Positions 1 to 8,969 of a stretch of DNA of 64,000 nucleotides are shown here, in pieces (positions within the stretch are counted from its first letter, which is position 1; each line of letters starts with the position of its first letter). Source of the DNA: JANXUC01 sp964619065 (GTDB taxonomy: Bacteria; Acidobacteriota; Terriglobia; Terriglobales; Acidobacteriaceae). The notes under the pieces are model-generated. The model was not told the DNA's origin. It worked only from the letters and a program-made list of their open reading frames with translations, and ran no database searches. The stretch is taken from assembly GCA_964619065.1 (NCBI GenBank), contig CAZUCC010000008.1:1-64000 (forward strand), in the 5' to 3' direction. The position numbers were made by a program, and so were the translations under genes.

Positions 1-122
1 TTGTAAGGCTGGACAGTCCATGGTGAAGGCGAACGCGTGCCGTGTTGGGTAGGGTTAATTTCAGCACCATGCCGGAGGCCGAGCGTGCGCTCAGCCATCG
101 CGTGGGGTTGCGCGATTGAGTT
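1..122. other. Short non-coding edge segment
   Basis: This stretch lies downstream of the pyrophosphatase stop codon and runs to the window edge. I see no convincing ORF, hairpin terminator or RNA gene in it. Confidence 0.4.
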
Positions 123-674
123 CTAGTTCTTGCTCTTGAATCCTTTGCGTCGCTCCTGGCTATAGCGGCGCAACGCTTCTTCGATGGTGGGGTAAGCCTC
201 AGCAGCAGGCCGGATTTCATCCACTTCCACAGCCTTGCCTTCCAGGAGCTTATAGTCCTGGAAAAAACGGCGCAGCATCAGCAGGCGGTGTGGTGGCATT
301 TCGCTGGCCTCGCGGTAAGCATTGAACTCGGGGTCTTCGGTGGCCACTGCAATGATCTTGTGATCCTTCTTACCGGAATCGATCATGGTCATCACGCCGA
401 TGGCGCGCGAGTGAATGATGGTCAACGGAACCACGGTTTCCTGGCACAGCACCAGCACGTCGAGCGGATCGTCATCTTCGGCGAGTGTCTGCGGAATAAA
501 GCCGTAGTTGGCGGGATAGTACACCGCCGAATAGAGAATGCGATCCAGCTTAATCAGCCCACTGTCCTTGTCGAGTTCATACTTCACGCTCGAGCCAAAC
601 GGAATTTCGATGACCGTGTTGAATTCTTGTGGAAGCAGACTGCCAGGCGTGACGTCGTGCCAAGGATGAATCAT
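123..674 (-). CDS. ppa: Inorganic pyrophosphatase (family I)
   Basis: Hydrolyses pyrophosphate to phosphate in the cytoplasm and so pulls biosynthetic reactions forward. The protein of about 183 residues starts with the typical MIHPWHDVTPG. It carries the family signature DDDPLDVLVLC, with the metal-binding aspartates, and also YPANYGFIPQT and KKDHKIIAV. Length fits bacterial family I enzymes. The ORF extends 8 codons upstream to a TTG at 698, but the ATG at 674 matches the usual N terminus, so I prefer it; neither start has a strong ribosome binding site. The gene stands alone, on the opposite strand to the ccm operon. Sugar-nucleotide and PAPS synthesis elsewhere in the window release the pyrophosphate it would consume, but nothing in the sequence links them directly. 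Confidence 0.95.
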   Translation of the reverse strand: MIHPWHDVTPGSLLPQEFNTVIEIPFGSSVKYELDKDSGLIKLDRILYSAVYYPANYGFIPQTLAEDDDPLDVLVLCQETVVPLTIIHSRAIGVMTMIDSGKKDHKIIAVATEDPEFNAYREASEMPPHRLLMLRRFFQDYKLLEGKAVEVDEIRPAAEAYPTIEEALRRYSQERRKGFKSKN

Positions 675-839
675 GACAGAGAAATGACACCTTTCCAATT
701 ATGAGGAAAATACATCCCTCTGATTGTAAACGGTGGCATGCGACCGCCCGAAGTTACCCTAGGGTGATGTCGATTTACTTCGAAACTGCTGCTGAACCAA
801 GTGTGAAACCGTCAGCGGGTATCGTGTGTCCATCGGGCG

Positions 840-1391
840 CTAAGAGAGGAATTTCTTCAGCGGCTCCCAATATCGTATGTACCATCCGGAGTCGAGATGC
901 CGGAAATTGCCTTCCGGAAAACCTGTGTGATCGAGAATGACTTTGGTTTGGGAGCCATGCTCTTTGAGTTCAAATTTGACGATCGAGTAGATGCCCTGGT
1001 CCCAATGAGCGGGACGCCAAGCCTGAACGATTCGCTGGTTGGGAACCAGTTCTACATTTCGTCCAACGATCAATCCCCCGAAGGTGGAAAAGACGCCTCC
1101 CGCTTTAGGGTCGATCTCGGCTGGCATACCGGTGAACGCTGCGAACTGTTTTGAGTCCAACAGCACCTCATAAATATGCTGAGGGCTCGCCTTGAAATCG
1201 ACCTCTTGATGTAGATACGTGAGCAGTCCTTCTGCTCCCGTGCTCGGCGTTTCTGTCATAGTCTGCTGAGCTTTTCCCCAAACATTTGAGATTGCAGCCA
1301 GACTGCCCAACGCGATGGCAGCACTGGTAATCACTTGTCGCCGCGTCGGCATAGTTGCCAGTGCGGCAGGATTTTTTCCTTCGCTCATCAT
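840..1391 (-). CDS. SRPBCC/AHSA1-type (START-like) domain protein with N-terminal signal
   Basis: A protein of about 183 residues. Residues 15-40 look like a signal peptide: a twin-arginine pair (TRRQVI) followed by a small-residue hydrophobic stretch ending near VWGKAQQ, so export, possibly by Tat, is plausible. The remainder (LHQEVDFKASPQHIYEVLLDSKQFAAF and, near the C terminus, WYIRYWEPLKKFL) is a typical AHSA1/SRPBCC hydrophobic-ligand-binding fold. The ligand is not predictable. I chose the ATG at 1391 because a GGAG lies about 8 nt upstream; the open frame extends to 1577 but that part looks non-coding. It diverges from ccmE. A signal peptide on an AHSA1 protein is unusual. Confidence 0.8.
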   Translation of the reverse strand: MMSEGKNPAALATMPTRRQVITSAAIALGSLAAISNVWGKAQQTMTETPSTGAEGLLTYLHQEVDFKASPQHIYEVLLDSKQFAAFTGMPAEIDPKAGGVFSTFGGLIVGRNVELVPNQRIVQAWRPAHWDQGIYSIVKFELKEHGSQTKVILDHTGFPEGNFRHLDSGWYIRYWEPLKKFLS

Positions 1392-1592
1392 TGAGTTTCT
1401 CCAGATTTTGACTCTCGACTGCCCCCGCATAAAAACACGATATTGCAATATGTTCAAGGCCATATTCTCCTGCACAGGAATCCCGAAAGAGGGTGAGTTT
1501 TGGAGTTTCAACTGTGCCGCTCCAGCCCTCCCGAGACTTGACCCTAAGGCTTGTGGGCAGTAGAGTTTGCGTAGCAAGCCGAGGTTATTCTT

Positions 1593-2069
1593 ATGTCCGC
1601 TGAGGCCGCAAAGATCGTCAAGTTTGGCTCGGTGATCGTCATCATCCTATTGTCGTTGGCATATCTGGCCTACACTGGCGTGCAGGAGAGCAAGAGTTAC
1701 TACGTCACAATCAAAGAGTTGAACGGCATGGGCGATGGCGCTTACAGCAAGCGCCTGCGTGTTGCTGGTAACGTCCAGACCGGATCGATCCGGCGCACGG
1801 GTCTGAAGCTGGAATTCGTTCTCCTTGAGGAAGGACGCCAGTTGCCCGTCGTATATTCCGGAACGGATGCTCCGCCGGACACTTTGAAGGATGAAGCACA
1901 AGCCTTGGCGGAAGGCGAAATGGGGCGCGACGGCGTGTTTCACGCCAGGCATCTGCAGGCGAAATGCGCCTCCAAATATGCCCCGAAGCAAGGTGCCCCC
2001 GGTGGCCAGCCCAACTCTCAGCCTGGCAGCATGACAGCAGCGCCGGTTGCCAGCGGTTCCGGGATTTGA
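1593..2069 (+). CDS. ccmE: Cytochrome c maturation heme chaperone CcmE, CXXXY variant
   Basis: Periplasmic membrane-anchored heme chaperone of system I cytochrome c biogenesis. Residues 9-28 form the N-terminal anchor helix. The rest is the OB-fold domain with RVAGNVQTGSI and LEFVLLEEG in place of the usual family strands. In the heme-attachment loop the usual HXXXY is replaced by CASKY (LQAKCASKYAP), so the heme-binding His is a Cys while the Tyr is kept. This CXXXY form is known from Desulfovibrio and archaea. The C-terminal tail is rich in Gly, Pro and Ser. It heads a ccmEABCD cluster; ccmF, ccmG and ccmH are not in the window. Confidence 0.9.
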   Translation: MSAEAAKIVKFGSVIVIILLSLAYLAYTGVQESKSYYVTIKELNGMGDGAYSKRLRVAGNVQTGSIRRTGLKLEFVLLEEGRQLPVVYSGTDAPPDTLKDEAQALAEGEMGRDGVFHARHLQAKCASKYAPKQGAPGGQPNSQPGSMTAAPVASGSGI

Positions 2070-2088
2070 TTTCGGTGTTGAATCCAAA

Positions 2089-2808
2089 GTGACTATTTCC
2101 TCCGCGGCTTTTCCGCCAGCTGCTTCGGCCGCTGTTCCAGCTGTGGTCCTCACTGGCCTCACCAAACAGTTCGGGCGCTTTGCCGCGCTTCGCAATGTGG
2201 CCGCGGAATTTGCTGCGGGCAAGCTCTACGTTGTGCTCGGAGAAAATGGAGCAGGGAAGAGCACGATGCTGCGTGCGATGGCCGGTTTACTGCGGCCGAC
2301 GAGAGGAAACGTCACGGTTTTCGGTTCGAAATACGTGGGCTCGAAGTCCGTACACGAGGTTTGTGGCCAACTGGGATACATGGCACATCCCTCGCTTCTC
2401 TACGACGAGATGAGCGCGCTGGAAAATCTTCGTTATTTCGCGCGTCTGTATGGCATCGAGGACGAGGAACGCTGCGTCGCTGCGATCACACTCGTCGGAC
2501 TCGACCCCACACTAGTTCGTCCTGTTGGCCAATATTCGCAGGGCATGCGACAGCGAACGTCCTTGGCGCGTGCCTTGCTGCACGATCCCAACCTGCTGCT
2601 GCTCGATGAGCCGTTCTCCAACGTGGATGTCGCTTCCGCGCGGGGAATGGTGCAGCTTCTCGGCCACATGCGCGATGCCGGTAAAACAATTTTCGTGGTC
2701 ACACACCAGGCGCGGCTGTTGGCGCAGGCTGCGGATGAATTTGTGTGGATGCACTCCGGAACCATCGAAAAACGTGTGCCCACGCTCGACCTTGAGGCGG
2801 TGCAATGA
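2089..2808 (+). CDS. ccmA: Heme exporter ATP-binding protein CcmA
   Basis: ABC ATPase of the CcmABCD complex that releases holo-CcmE. Visible motifs are Walker A GENGAGKST, a signature-like YSQGMRQR (a variant of LSxGQ), Walker B LLLLDEP and the H-loop VVTHQ. The start is uncertain: a GTG at 2089 gives a protein of 239 residues 19 nt after the ccmE stop, and a TTG at 2047 would overlap ccmE. Neither has a clear Shine-Dalgarno, and the first 20 residues are Ala/Pro-rich. The gene overlaps ccmB by 4 nt (ATGA), so translation is probably coupled. Confidence 0.88.
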   Translation: MTISSAAFPPAASAAVPAVVLTGLTKQFGRFAALRNVAAEFAAGKLYVVLGENGAGKSTMLRAMAGLLRPTRGNVTVFGSKYVGSKSVHEVCGQLGYMAHPSLLYDEMSALENLRYFARLYGIEDEERCVAAITLVGLDPTLVRPVGQYSQGMRQRTSLARALLHDPNLLLLDEPFSNVDVASARGMVQLLGHMRDAGKTIFVVTHQARLLAQAADEFVWMHSGTIEKRVPTLDLEAVQ

Positions 2809-3509
2809 GCGCTTCCGAGACTCAGAAAAAAGTACCCCGCGCGCCACAAGTTCTCCTCGCGACTCTCACCAAGGACTTGCGCCTGGAGTGGCGCAGCAAA
2901 GATTCCATCAACTCCATGCTTTTCTTTGCCTTTCTGGTGGTTGTAGTGTTCAGCTTTGCGTTTAATCCCACGGCGGATGAGTCGCGTCAGATTGCCGGCG
3001 GACTCATTTGGATTGCTTTGCTCTTTGCCGCGGTGATGGCGCTCAACCAGACCTGGGCGCGCGAGATTCGCAATCAGGTGCTCGATGCTTATCGCGTGTC
3101 TCCGGCGCCCGCGAATGCTTTATTCCTCGCGAAAGTGCTGGGGAACTTCCTATTTGTGGGCGTGCTGGAAACGTTGATGACCCCTCTGTTCGTGGTCTTT
3201 TACGATTTGCGGGTACTCGGGCCAGGTTATCAATTGTTCGTTGTGGCCGTGCTCGGCACATTGGCGCTGGTGATGAACGGCACGTTTTTCGCGGCAATTT
3301 CGTTGCGCACGCGCAGCCGGGAAGTCATGCTGCCGCTAATCCTGTTCCCCATCTCACTTCCGGCGCTGCTCGCCATGGTGGAAGCGACAACGATTATCCT
3401 GACGGGAGAGTCCTCCGCCAAGTTTTGGATTGTATTGCTCGCGGTCTATGATTTGGTGTTTACTACTGTGTGTCTGACCTTGTTTGAAACGGTGCTCAAC
3501 GCCGAATGA
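2805..3509 (+). CDS. ccmB: Heme exporter membrane protein CcmB
   Basis: Integral membrane permease of the CcmABCD ABC complex, 234 residues with about six hydrophobic segments, for example around residues 37-52, 64-84, 104-122, 140-162, 171-192 and 202-224. RSKDSINSMLFFAF near the N terminus and WAREIRNQVLDAYRVSP in the first loop are typical of CcmB. It overlaps ccmA and ccmC by ATGA junctions, so one polycistronic unit is likely. Confidence 0.9.
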   Translation: MSASETQKKVPRAPQVLLATLTKDLRLEWRSKDSINSMLFFAFLVVVVFSFAFNPTADESRQIAGGLIWIALLFAAVMALNQTWAREIRNQVLDAYRVSPAPANALFLAKVLGNFLFVGVLETLMTPLFVVFYDLRVLGPGYQLFVVAVLGTLALVMNGTFFAAISLRTRSREVMLPLILFPISLPALLAMVEATTIILTGESSAKFWIVLLAVYDLVFTTVCLTLFETVLNAE

Positions 3510-4192
3510 AAGTCCCCCTGGTCATTGCCGTTGTGGTGGTCATTGCCTTGCTGGGCTTTGGGTTGTATCAGGCGCTCGTTGTGGCTCCCACCGAGCAGAC
3601 CATGGGCGACGTGCAGCGTATTTTCTACTATCACGTGCCTTCCGCGTGGACTGCCTTCCTGCTATTTTTCGTCAATTTCATGGCTTCGATCGGGTACCTG
3701 ATTCGGCGAACCAACGCAGCCGATGCCTTAGCGGTAACCACGGCCGAAGTGGGAGTTGTGTTTTGCACGGTTGTTCTGATTACGGGCCCGCTTTGGGCCC
3801 GTCCCGTCTGGGGTATTTGGTGGACCTGGGATGCGCGCCTGACCTCGACCTTGGTGCTGTGGCTGATCTACGTGAGCTACCTGATCCTGCGCCGCTTCTC
3901 CACGGGGGGACAAACACCCGTGTTGGCGGCGGCTCTGGGTATTTTCGGGTTCGTCGACGTACCCTTTGTTTATTTGTCGATCCGGTATTTCCGTACCCAG
4001 CATCCGCAGCCGGTGATCGGTGGCGGTGGATCGCTTCATCCCACCATGTGGCACGCGCTGCTCTGGAACTGGCTGGCATTTTCCGCGTTCGCGGTTCTGT
4101 TGTGCTGGCTCCGCTACCGGCTGGAGCGAACACAACGCGATGTCGAGGAAACACTGGCGCTGGAAGCTCTGCTGGAAGGATCGAGGAGATAA
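3506..4192 (+). CDS. ccmC: Heme transporter CcmC
   Basis: Membrane protein of 228 residues that presents heme to CcmE. It has the tryptophan-rich signature GIWWTWDARLTS in the periplasmic WWD domain, with six predicted helices. The flanking histidines that ligate heme are plausible at YHVPSAW (N-terminal side) and MWHALLWNWLA (C-terminal side). It overlaps ccmB by 4 nt and is followed 6 nt later by a small ccmD-like gene. The C-terminal tail after the last helix is charged (QRDVEETLALEALLEGSRR). Confidence 0.93.
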   Translation: MKVPLVIAVVVVIALLGFGLYQALVVAPTEQTMGDVQRIFYYHVPSAWTAFLLFFVNFMASIGYLIRRTNAADALAVTTAEVGVVFCTVVLITGPLWARPVWGIWWTWDARLTSTLVLWLIYVSYLILRRFSTGGQTPVLAAALGIFGFVDVPFVYLSIRYFRTQHPQPVIGGGGSLHPTMWHALLWNWLAFSAFAVLLCWLRYRLERTQRDVEETLALEALLEGSRR

Positions 4193-4198
4193 CGGCCG

Positions 4199-4327
4199 AT
4201 GAATTCCATACGGTTCCTCTATGCCGCCTACATCGTGACTTGGGTGATCCACGGCGTGTATCTGATGACGCTGGTCAGCCGCTACCGGAAGTCGGCGCGC
4301 GAGATGCAGGATTTCCAGCGGAAGTAG
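4199..4327 (+). CDS. ccmD: Small single-span protein, probable CcmD
   Basis: A 42-residue ORF directly after ccmC (6 nt gap), with GAGGAG-like purines (tcgaggagataa) just upstream of the ATG. It has one membrane helix (residues 7-27, FLYAAYIVTWVIHGVYLMTLV), then a basic stretch SRYRKSAREMQDFQRK. This is the size and topology of CcmD, which stabilises CcmC-CcmE in the release complex. CcmD is poorly conserved, so the call rests on topology and position. Confidence 0.75.
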   Translation: MNSIRFLYAAYIVTWVIHGVYLMTLVSRYRKSAREMQDFQRK

Positions 4328-4337
4328 CGGACGCCGT

Positions 4338-4712
4338 TTACCCAGCGTTCTTCAAATGCATTCCAAGCTCTGAAAGAAGCGCGTTGCCGGAGCGGACAAA
4401 TTCGTATTCCTCGATCAAAGCACCCACGCCCATCTGCGAACCTGGCCGCAGTTCTTCGACGCGCACGACGCGGGCGTGAAAGCGGATGCGCACCGAATCC
4501 GTGAGCGTGATGTGGGGCGGCAGGGTCAGCGTGACTTCGAACTCGGAACCGAGGGGCAGCTGCTGATCGAGGTAAAAGTAAACACCACGAGCGCTCACGT
4601 TTTGGGTCTCGGTGAGCAGTACGGGCGCATCGCTCCCAACCAGCCGCACAGACGCAGGAAGCCGCATATCAAAGCGACGAATGGCGCGCCGTTCTTGCGT
4701 TGGTTCACTCAT
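4338..4712 (-). CDS. PilZ-domain protein (probable c-di-GMP receptor)
   Basis: Single PilZ domain of about 124 residues. The c-di-GMP-binding pieces are visible: an N-terminal arginine cluster RRAIRRFDMR (RxxxR type) and NVSARGVYF, which fits the [D/N]xSxxG motif. The rest is a beta-barrel-like pattern ending in a short acidic helix. The start could be ATG at 4712 or GTG at 4745; the ATG is preferred because AAGGA lies upstream. It converges on the ccm operon, ending 10 nt from ccmD. A second PilZ protein lies at 11972-12355. c-di-GMP control of exopolysaccharide is common, but the partner here is unknown. Confidence 0.85.
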   Translation of the reverse strand: MSEPTQERRAIRRFDMRLPASVRLVGSDAPVLLTETQNVSARGVYFYLDQQLPLGSEFEVTLTLPPHITLTDSVRIRFHARVVRVEELRPGSQMGVGALIEEYEFVRSGNALLSELGMHLKNAG

Positions 4713-5282
4713 GGCGAGAATGCGATCCTTACCGTTCGTCTCCACGGGCAGTCTCCATGGCTGAGCTCAGCGGGGTCTGGAAACAGATTCACCCCGGCGA
4801 CGGTGCGTTAGCAAGCGCAAAAACAGCCTGGAATGGAATCGGTTAACCGTAGTGCGCAAGCTATTTTAAGGGGAGGGCCCTGGGGGAGAGAACTCTGGGG
4901 GTGGGCGTTCCTTACGTATAGAGCAATCAGACATCCATTCGCCGGCCTTTTTCGGGCCTCTGTACTCGGTTTTTCATGGCATTGGCAAGTTCATGCTACC
5001 CACAGACTTGAATCCGCAACCTATTGCAACAAAATCCGGAATTTCGAGACGCCAGACAGCTTTCCCGCCAGGTCGGTGCATCCAACGGCAATCAGGGGTG
5101 TGGATTTTGGGCAGAACTCGGCCCCTTGCTTGACAGGCTAACCCTAAGCTGTTTAAGTAGTTAGTTTGACTTCATACCAGTTCTGATGACAGGTTTAACG
5201 TCGTCTCGCGTGTTCTGAGCGGGACGCAGGAACGCTGTTCCGGCAGCCTCTCCATCACTGGATAAAATTTTTGGAGGACTTC
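4713..5282. other. Intergenic region upstream of the SBBP-repeat gene
   Basis: About 570 nt without a convincing gene. A 102-codon open frame at 4833-5141 has no family resemblance and no good ribosome binding site, so I treat it as chance. The only regulatory element I can point to is a sigma-70-like promoter at 5130-5158. Confidence 0.4.
5130..5158 (+). promoter_or_regulatory. Candidate sigma-70-type promoter
   Basis: A perfect TTGACA (5130-5135), a 17-nt spacer and TTAAGT (5153-5158, a partial match to TATAAT) lie about 125 nt upstream of the SBBP-repeat protein start. Recognised by eye only. Confidence 0.35.
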
Positions 5283-8200
5283 GTGATCTTGAATGCTCGC
5301 CGGACTCGCGGCTGTGCCACGTCGCAGGCCACTTTACTGGCAGTTGCGCTTCTCACGTTTATGGGAGCGGGAGCGCTGTGGTCGATATCCGGCAAAGCTC
5401 CCAAGCACAAGACCTCTGTAGTGATGGCGCAGACCCAGCCCAGCGCTCCCACCGAAGGTGATGTCAAAGTGCGAGCTTTCGCTTCCGCTGGCAGGCTGCC
5501 GCTTTCCTTTGAGCCGAACCGGGGACAAGCGGACGCGCAGACCGTCTATTCAGCCCACGGCAGCGGATTCGGTCTTTCTCTGATCGCCAGCGAAGCTGTG
5601 CTTTCCTTGCGGGGCGTCTCGAAGGACGGAAACCCCATCAGCGCCGCAGTTCACCTGCAGCTTGAAGGCGCGGCCGCGAACCCAAAAATCGCGGCGACAG
5701 ATATTCTTCCCGGCAAGAGCAATTATCTTTACGGCAACGACCCCAAGCGCTGGGTGCGCAATGTGCCCCAGTTCGCACGCGTCCAATACAGCGCCGTGTA
5801 CCCAGGAATCGATCTTGTCTATTACGGAAAACAGGGACAGCTCGAATATGACTTTGTGGTGCGTTCTGGAGCCGATCCCCGGCAGATTCGACTGAACGTT
5901 GCGGGTGCTGAGCAGGTTTCTCTCGGTACCGATGGCAGTTTGTGCCTCAAGACGCCGGTGCGTGAATTGCGCTGGAATAAGCCGGTTGTCTATCAGGAAG
6001 TGAACGGCCAGCGCCGCAAAGTTGCCGGACGCTTTGACCTCCTGGCAAGGAATCGCATAGGCTTTGCGCTCGGTGAATATGACCGCAGCCGCGAGTTAAT
6101 TATTGACCCCATCTTGGCGTACGCCACCTACTTTGGCGGCGCAGGCAATGAAATCAACCCGCAAGTTGTCGTGGACGTGAACTCGAATATTTATCTGGCG
6201 GGCACTACCTCTTCGGCAGCGGGTTTTCCAATTCCCAGTGGTGGAACACAACCCCCGTTGAAGGGCGCGACGGACGTCTTCGTCAGCAAGCTGAATTCGA
6301 TCGGATCACTGGTTGTCTACACCACCTATATCAATGGAACAACCCTGGCGACAGGAACGGACTCGAGCGCCGGCCTTGCCGTGGATAACGCCGGGGATGC
6401 TTACGTCACCGGGACAACAACATCCAGCGATTTTCCGGTCACTGCGGCTACCGCTTTTCAGACGGCGCCGAAAGCGGCGGGAACGCACGTTTTCCTCACC
6501 AAACTCGACCCGACGGGGGCGAACCTCCTGTACTCGTCCTACCTTTCCGGCAGCAATACAGATAACGCCTTCGCCCTGGCCGCCGATAATAGCGGCAACG
6601 CGTATGTGCTCGGAAGCACGCAGTCCGTGGCAGACTTTCCCATCGCTGGGGCTGTCTTCCAGCCCGGTGCCAACAACGCCACTCAGCTATTTTTCGTGTC
6701 CAAATTCAATACTGCCGCCACCAGCTCCACCGCCAGCCTGGCGTTCTCTTCGTTTCTGGGAGGCGGTACTCCCACCGTGTCCGCGACCCCGGCCAACGGC
6801 GTCATTTGCGCGCAACTTCCTTGTGGTGGTATTGCCCTCGACACAACTGGAAATGCCTACGTTGCTGTAGGCACTACTTTCACCAACCTCGCCGTCACGA
6901 ACGCGTTCCAGGCCTCGAATCACGGTGGCGCAGATGCCTTCGTTGCCAAGATCAAGGTTGACGGCACAGCGCTGCTCTATTCGACTTACATCGGTGGAGC
7001 CTTGGATGATGCCGCCAACGCCATCGCTCTTGATTCCTCCGGGAACGCCTACATCACCGGCTCGACCAAGTCGACGGATTTGCCCGCTGGTTCTACGGCG
7101 GGTTTCCAGAGCGCGAATGGTGGAGGAACCACGGACGCTTTCGTAGCCAAGCTCAACAACCCCACGTCGGGCACGGTTGTTTTAACCTATGCTTCCTATT
7201 TGGGCGGCTCGGGTGCGGACACAGGTTTCGCGATTGTTGCCGACTCCAGCCAGAATGCCTATGTTACCGGCTCGACCAGCTCTTCCAACTTTCCCTCAGT
7301 TCCAGCGGGCGGACAGGCAGCCAACGCGACAGATGCGTTCCTGGTGAAGGTCGCTACAACAACAGGCTCGACTGCGGGCCTGTCGTCGTCCGCCCTCCTC
7401 GGAGGGAGTGGAATCGACCGTGGCACAAGCATTGCCCAAAATATTAATGGTGGCGTGCTCGTAACCGGAGACACCAATTCCACCAACTTCCCTGTCGGAT
7501 CTACCATCTCGGGCGTCACACCGCTGCAACTCCAGCTGAACGGAACGGGCAGTGGTCCGAACAGCGATGCCTTTCTCGCCAACTTCGGCCCCGTCACGGA
7601 TCTCAAGCTGGTCGTAGCGCCTCCACCTATTGTTTCACCTGCCACCGTATCTCGCGTGGGAATTGGCAACGTCGCTACGTTCACTTACACCGTGACGAAT
7701 CTGGGACCCGATGCCAGCACAGGCGCAGTTTTAACCATTCCCGTGCCGCCCACCTCTTCGGGAGTAACGGCCGCCGCGTTCACTTCGAGCTCGGGATCCT
7801 GCGCTTTGACAGGCACCACGGAGACCTGCACTCTAGGTACCTTAGCCGCAAACGGCACTCCGGCCACCATTACCGCTGCGCTGACATCGACTCTAACCTC
7901 CTCGGGGGCTGTCCCTACCTCGCTTTCGATGAATGGGACGCTCTCTCCCGGAAACAGCGCAGTCGATCCTGTTCTCAGTAACAACAGCCCCCCAGCCCCA
8001 GTGACAACGGCCATCGACTACTTCACGTTGTCGGCGACGCCACCGACGCAGACAGTGATCGCGGGAAAGTCGACTTCGTTTACCCTTACCCTGACGCCGC
8101 ATAGCCCCATCACACCCGTCGAGTTTCTCGCCAACATCACCCCAGCGTGCGCCGTGCCCACGGAGGCTGCGGCTGTGACCTGCACCTTCAACCCGACTCC

Positions 8201-8570
8201 GGTGAAGACGATTCCCAACAGTAGCGCGGCCACCGTAACCCTGGCGATTAGCACGACGGCCCCGACCACCGCGGCGCTTTGGAAAGCTCCCACGTTTTGG
8301 TATGCCATGTGGCTGCCAATTTCTGGGTTGGCTTGGCTGGGTGTGGGATCGTCACGCCGTCGCCGCTGGGTTATGGGTTTGTCGCTGTTTGTGGTTCTCT
8401 CGATCGTGGCATTGCTGCCTGCATGTGGCAGTAAGCGCACACCCGGCACTACGGGTGGAACTCAGCCCGGCACCTATGCGATCGGAGTCTCGGCGACCTC
8501 GGGCACTTTTACTACGCCTGCGTCTACTAGTCCGCTGAAAGTCGTCATCACCGTAACCGCGCCGAACTGA
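5283..8570 (+). CDS. Large SBBP-repeat (beta-propeller) surface protein with DUF11-like and Ig-like C-terminal regions
   Basis: About 1095 residues. An N-terminal hydrophobic segment acts as signal or anchor. It is followed by a domain starting PLSFEPNRGQADAQ, typical of the N-terminal domain that precedes SBBP repeats. Residues of about 280-760 hold seven or so SBBP repeats (pattern YSTYIGG..DDAANAIALDSSGNAYITGST). Next comes a DUF11/CARDB-like domain (FTYTVTNLGPDASTGAV), then an Ig-like domain interrupted near the C terminus by two hydrophobic helices separated by a RRRR cluster, with LLPACGS after the second. Start: GTG at 5283, preceded by GGAGGA at 5273-5278. The protein is probably extracellular or surface-bound; its ligand is unknown. 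A terminator follows. Confidence 0.85.
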   Translation: MILNARRTRGCATSQATLLAVALLTFMGAGALWSISGKAPKHKTSVVMAQTQPSAPTEGDVKVRAFASAGRLPLSFEPNRGQADAQTVYSAHGSGFGLSLIASEAVLSLRGVSKDGNPISAAVHLQLEGAAANPKIAATDILPGKSNYLYGNDPKRWVRNVPQFARVQYSAVYPGIDLVYYGKQGQLEYDFVVRSGADPRQIRLNVAGAEQVSLGTDGSLCLKTPVRELRWNKPVVYQEVNGQRRKVAGRFDLLARNRIGFALGEYDRSRELIIDPILAYATYFGGAGNEINPQVVVDVNSNIYLAGTTSSAAGFPIPSGGTQPPLKGATDVFVSKLNSIGSLVVYTTYINGTTLATGTDSSAGLAVDNAGDAYVTGTTTSSDFPVTAATAFQTAPKAAGTHVFLTKLDPTGANLLYSSYLSGSNTDNAFALAADNSGNAYVLGSTQSVADFPIAGAVFQPGANNATQLFFVSKFNTAATSSTASLAFSSFLGGGTPTVSATPANGVICAQLPCGGIALDTTGNAYVAVGTTFTNLAVTNAFQASNHGGADAFVAKIKVDGTALLYSTYIGGALDDAANAIALDSSGNAYITGSTKSTDLPAGSTAGFQSANGGGTTDAFVAKLNNPTSGTVVLTYASYLGGSGADTGFAIVADSSQNAYVTGSTSSSNFPSVPAGGQAANATDAFLVKVATTTGSTAGLSSSALLGGSGIDRGTSIAQNINGGVLVTGDTNSTNFPVGSTISGVTPLQLQLNGTGSGPNSDAFLANFGPVTDLKLVVAPPPIVSPATVSRVGIGNVATFTYTVTNLGPDASTGAVLTIPVPPTSSGVTAAAFTSSSGSCALTGTTETCTLGTLAANGTPATITAALTSTLTSSGAVPTSLSMNGTLSPGNSAVDPVLSNNSPPAPVTTAIDYFTLSATPPTQTVIAGKSTSFTLTLTPHSPITPVEFLANITPACAVPTEAAAVTCTFNPTPVKTIPNSSAATVTLAISTTAPTTAALWKAPTFWYAMWLPISGLAWLGVGSSRRRRWVMGLSLFVVLSIVALLPACGSKRTPGTTGGTQPGTYAIGVSATSGTFTTPASTSPLKVVITVTAPN

Positions 8571-8586
8571 GGAGTTCCATGTTTCG

Positions 8587-8621
8587 AAAAAAGGGCCAAG
8601 CCTCCGGGCGTGGCCTTTTTT
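8587..8621 (+). terminator. Rho-independent terminator after the SBBP-repeat gene
   Basis: A GC-rich hairpin pairs GGCCAaGCC with GGCgTGGCC (one internal mismatch, loop TCCG). It is preceded by a run of A and followed by TTTTTT, starting 16 nt after the stop codon. The flanking A and T runs may let it work in both directions. Confidence 0.85.
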
Positions 8622-8969
8622 CATGTGGCGCGCCTGCGCCAACGCATGCACATACCCTCGGCACCGCCGAAAGGGTCGATGTAAGGGTGGCTTTGGGTAG
8701 TGCGACGCTTCAGCGCCGCACAGAGCCCCCAATTCTTGGGACTCTAATCCCAGAGATTCGTCATTTCTCAGTTCGGCCGTTCCATACGCCAAAGCCTAAG
8801 GAAATTTCCTTATTCCTTATTCACGGCTATGCCATGGGCGTGTAATCTACGTGCCCGAGTAGGTTCTGTCTTGTTGAGGAATTCAGTTTTGCACAGTGCA
8901 ACCTTGTCCCGGAGGGGTATCATCTATGCAGACAGGGCCGAATGGATGAAGTTAGGTAGGGCCGAATCA
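8622..8969. other. Intergenic region, no clear content
   Basis: About 350 nt between the terminator and the zinc-ribbon gene. The open frame from 8829 runs through part of it but the N-terminal extension has no recognisable domain. I see no strong promoter or repeat. Confidence 0.35.

Noticed and set aside
4833..5141. 102-codon ORF in the gap before the SBBP gene
   Set aside because: No ribosome binding site, no recognisable domain and low-complexity composition; likely a chance open frame.
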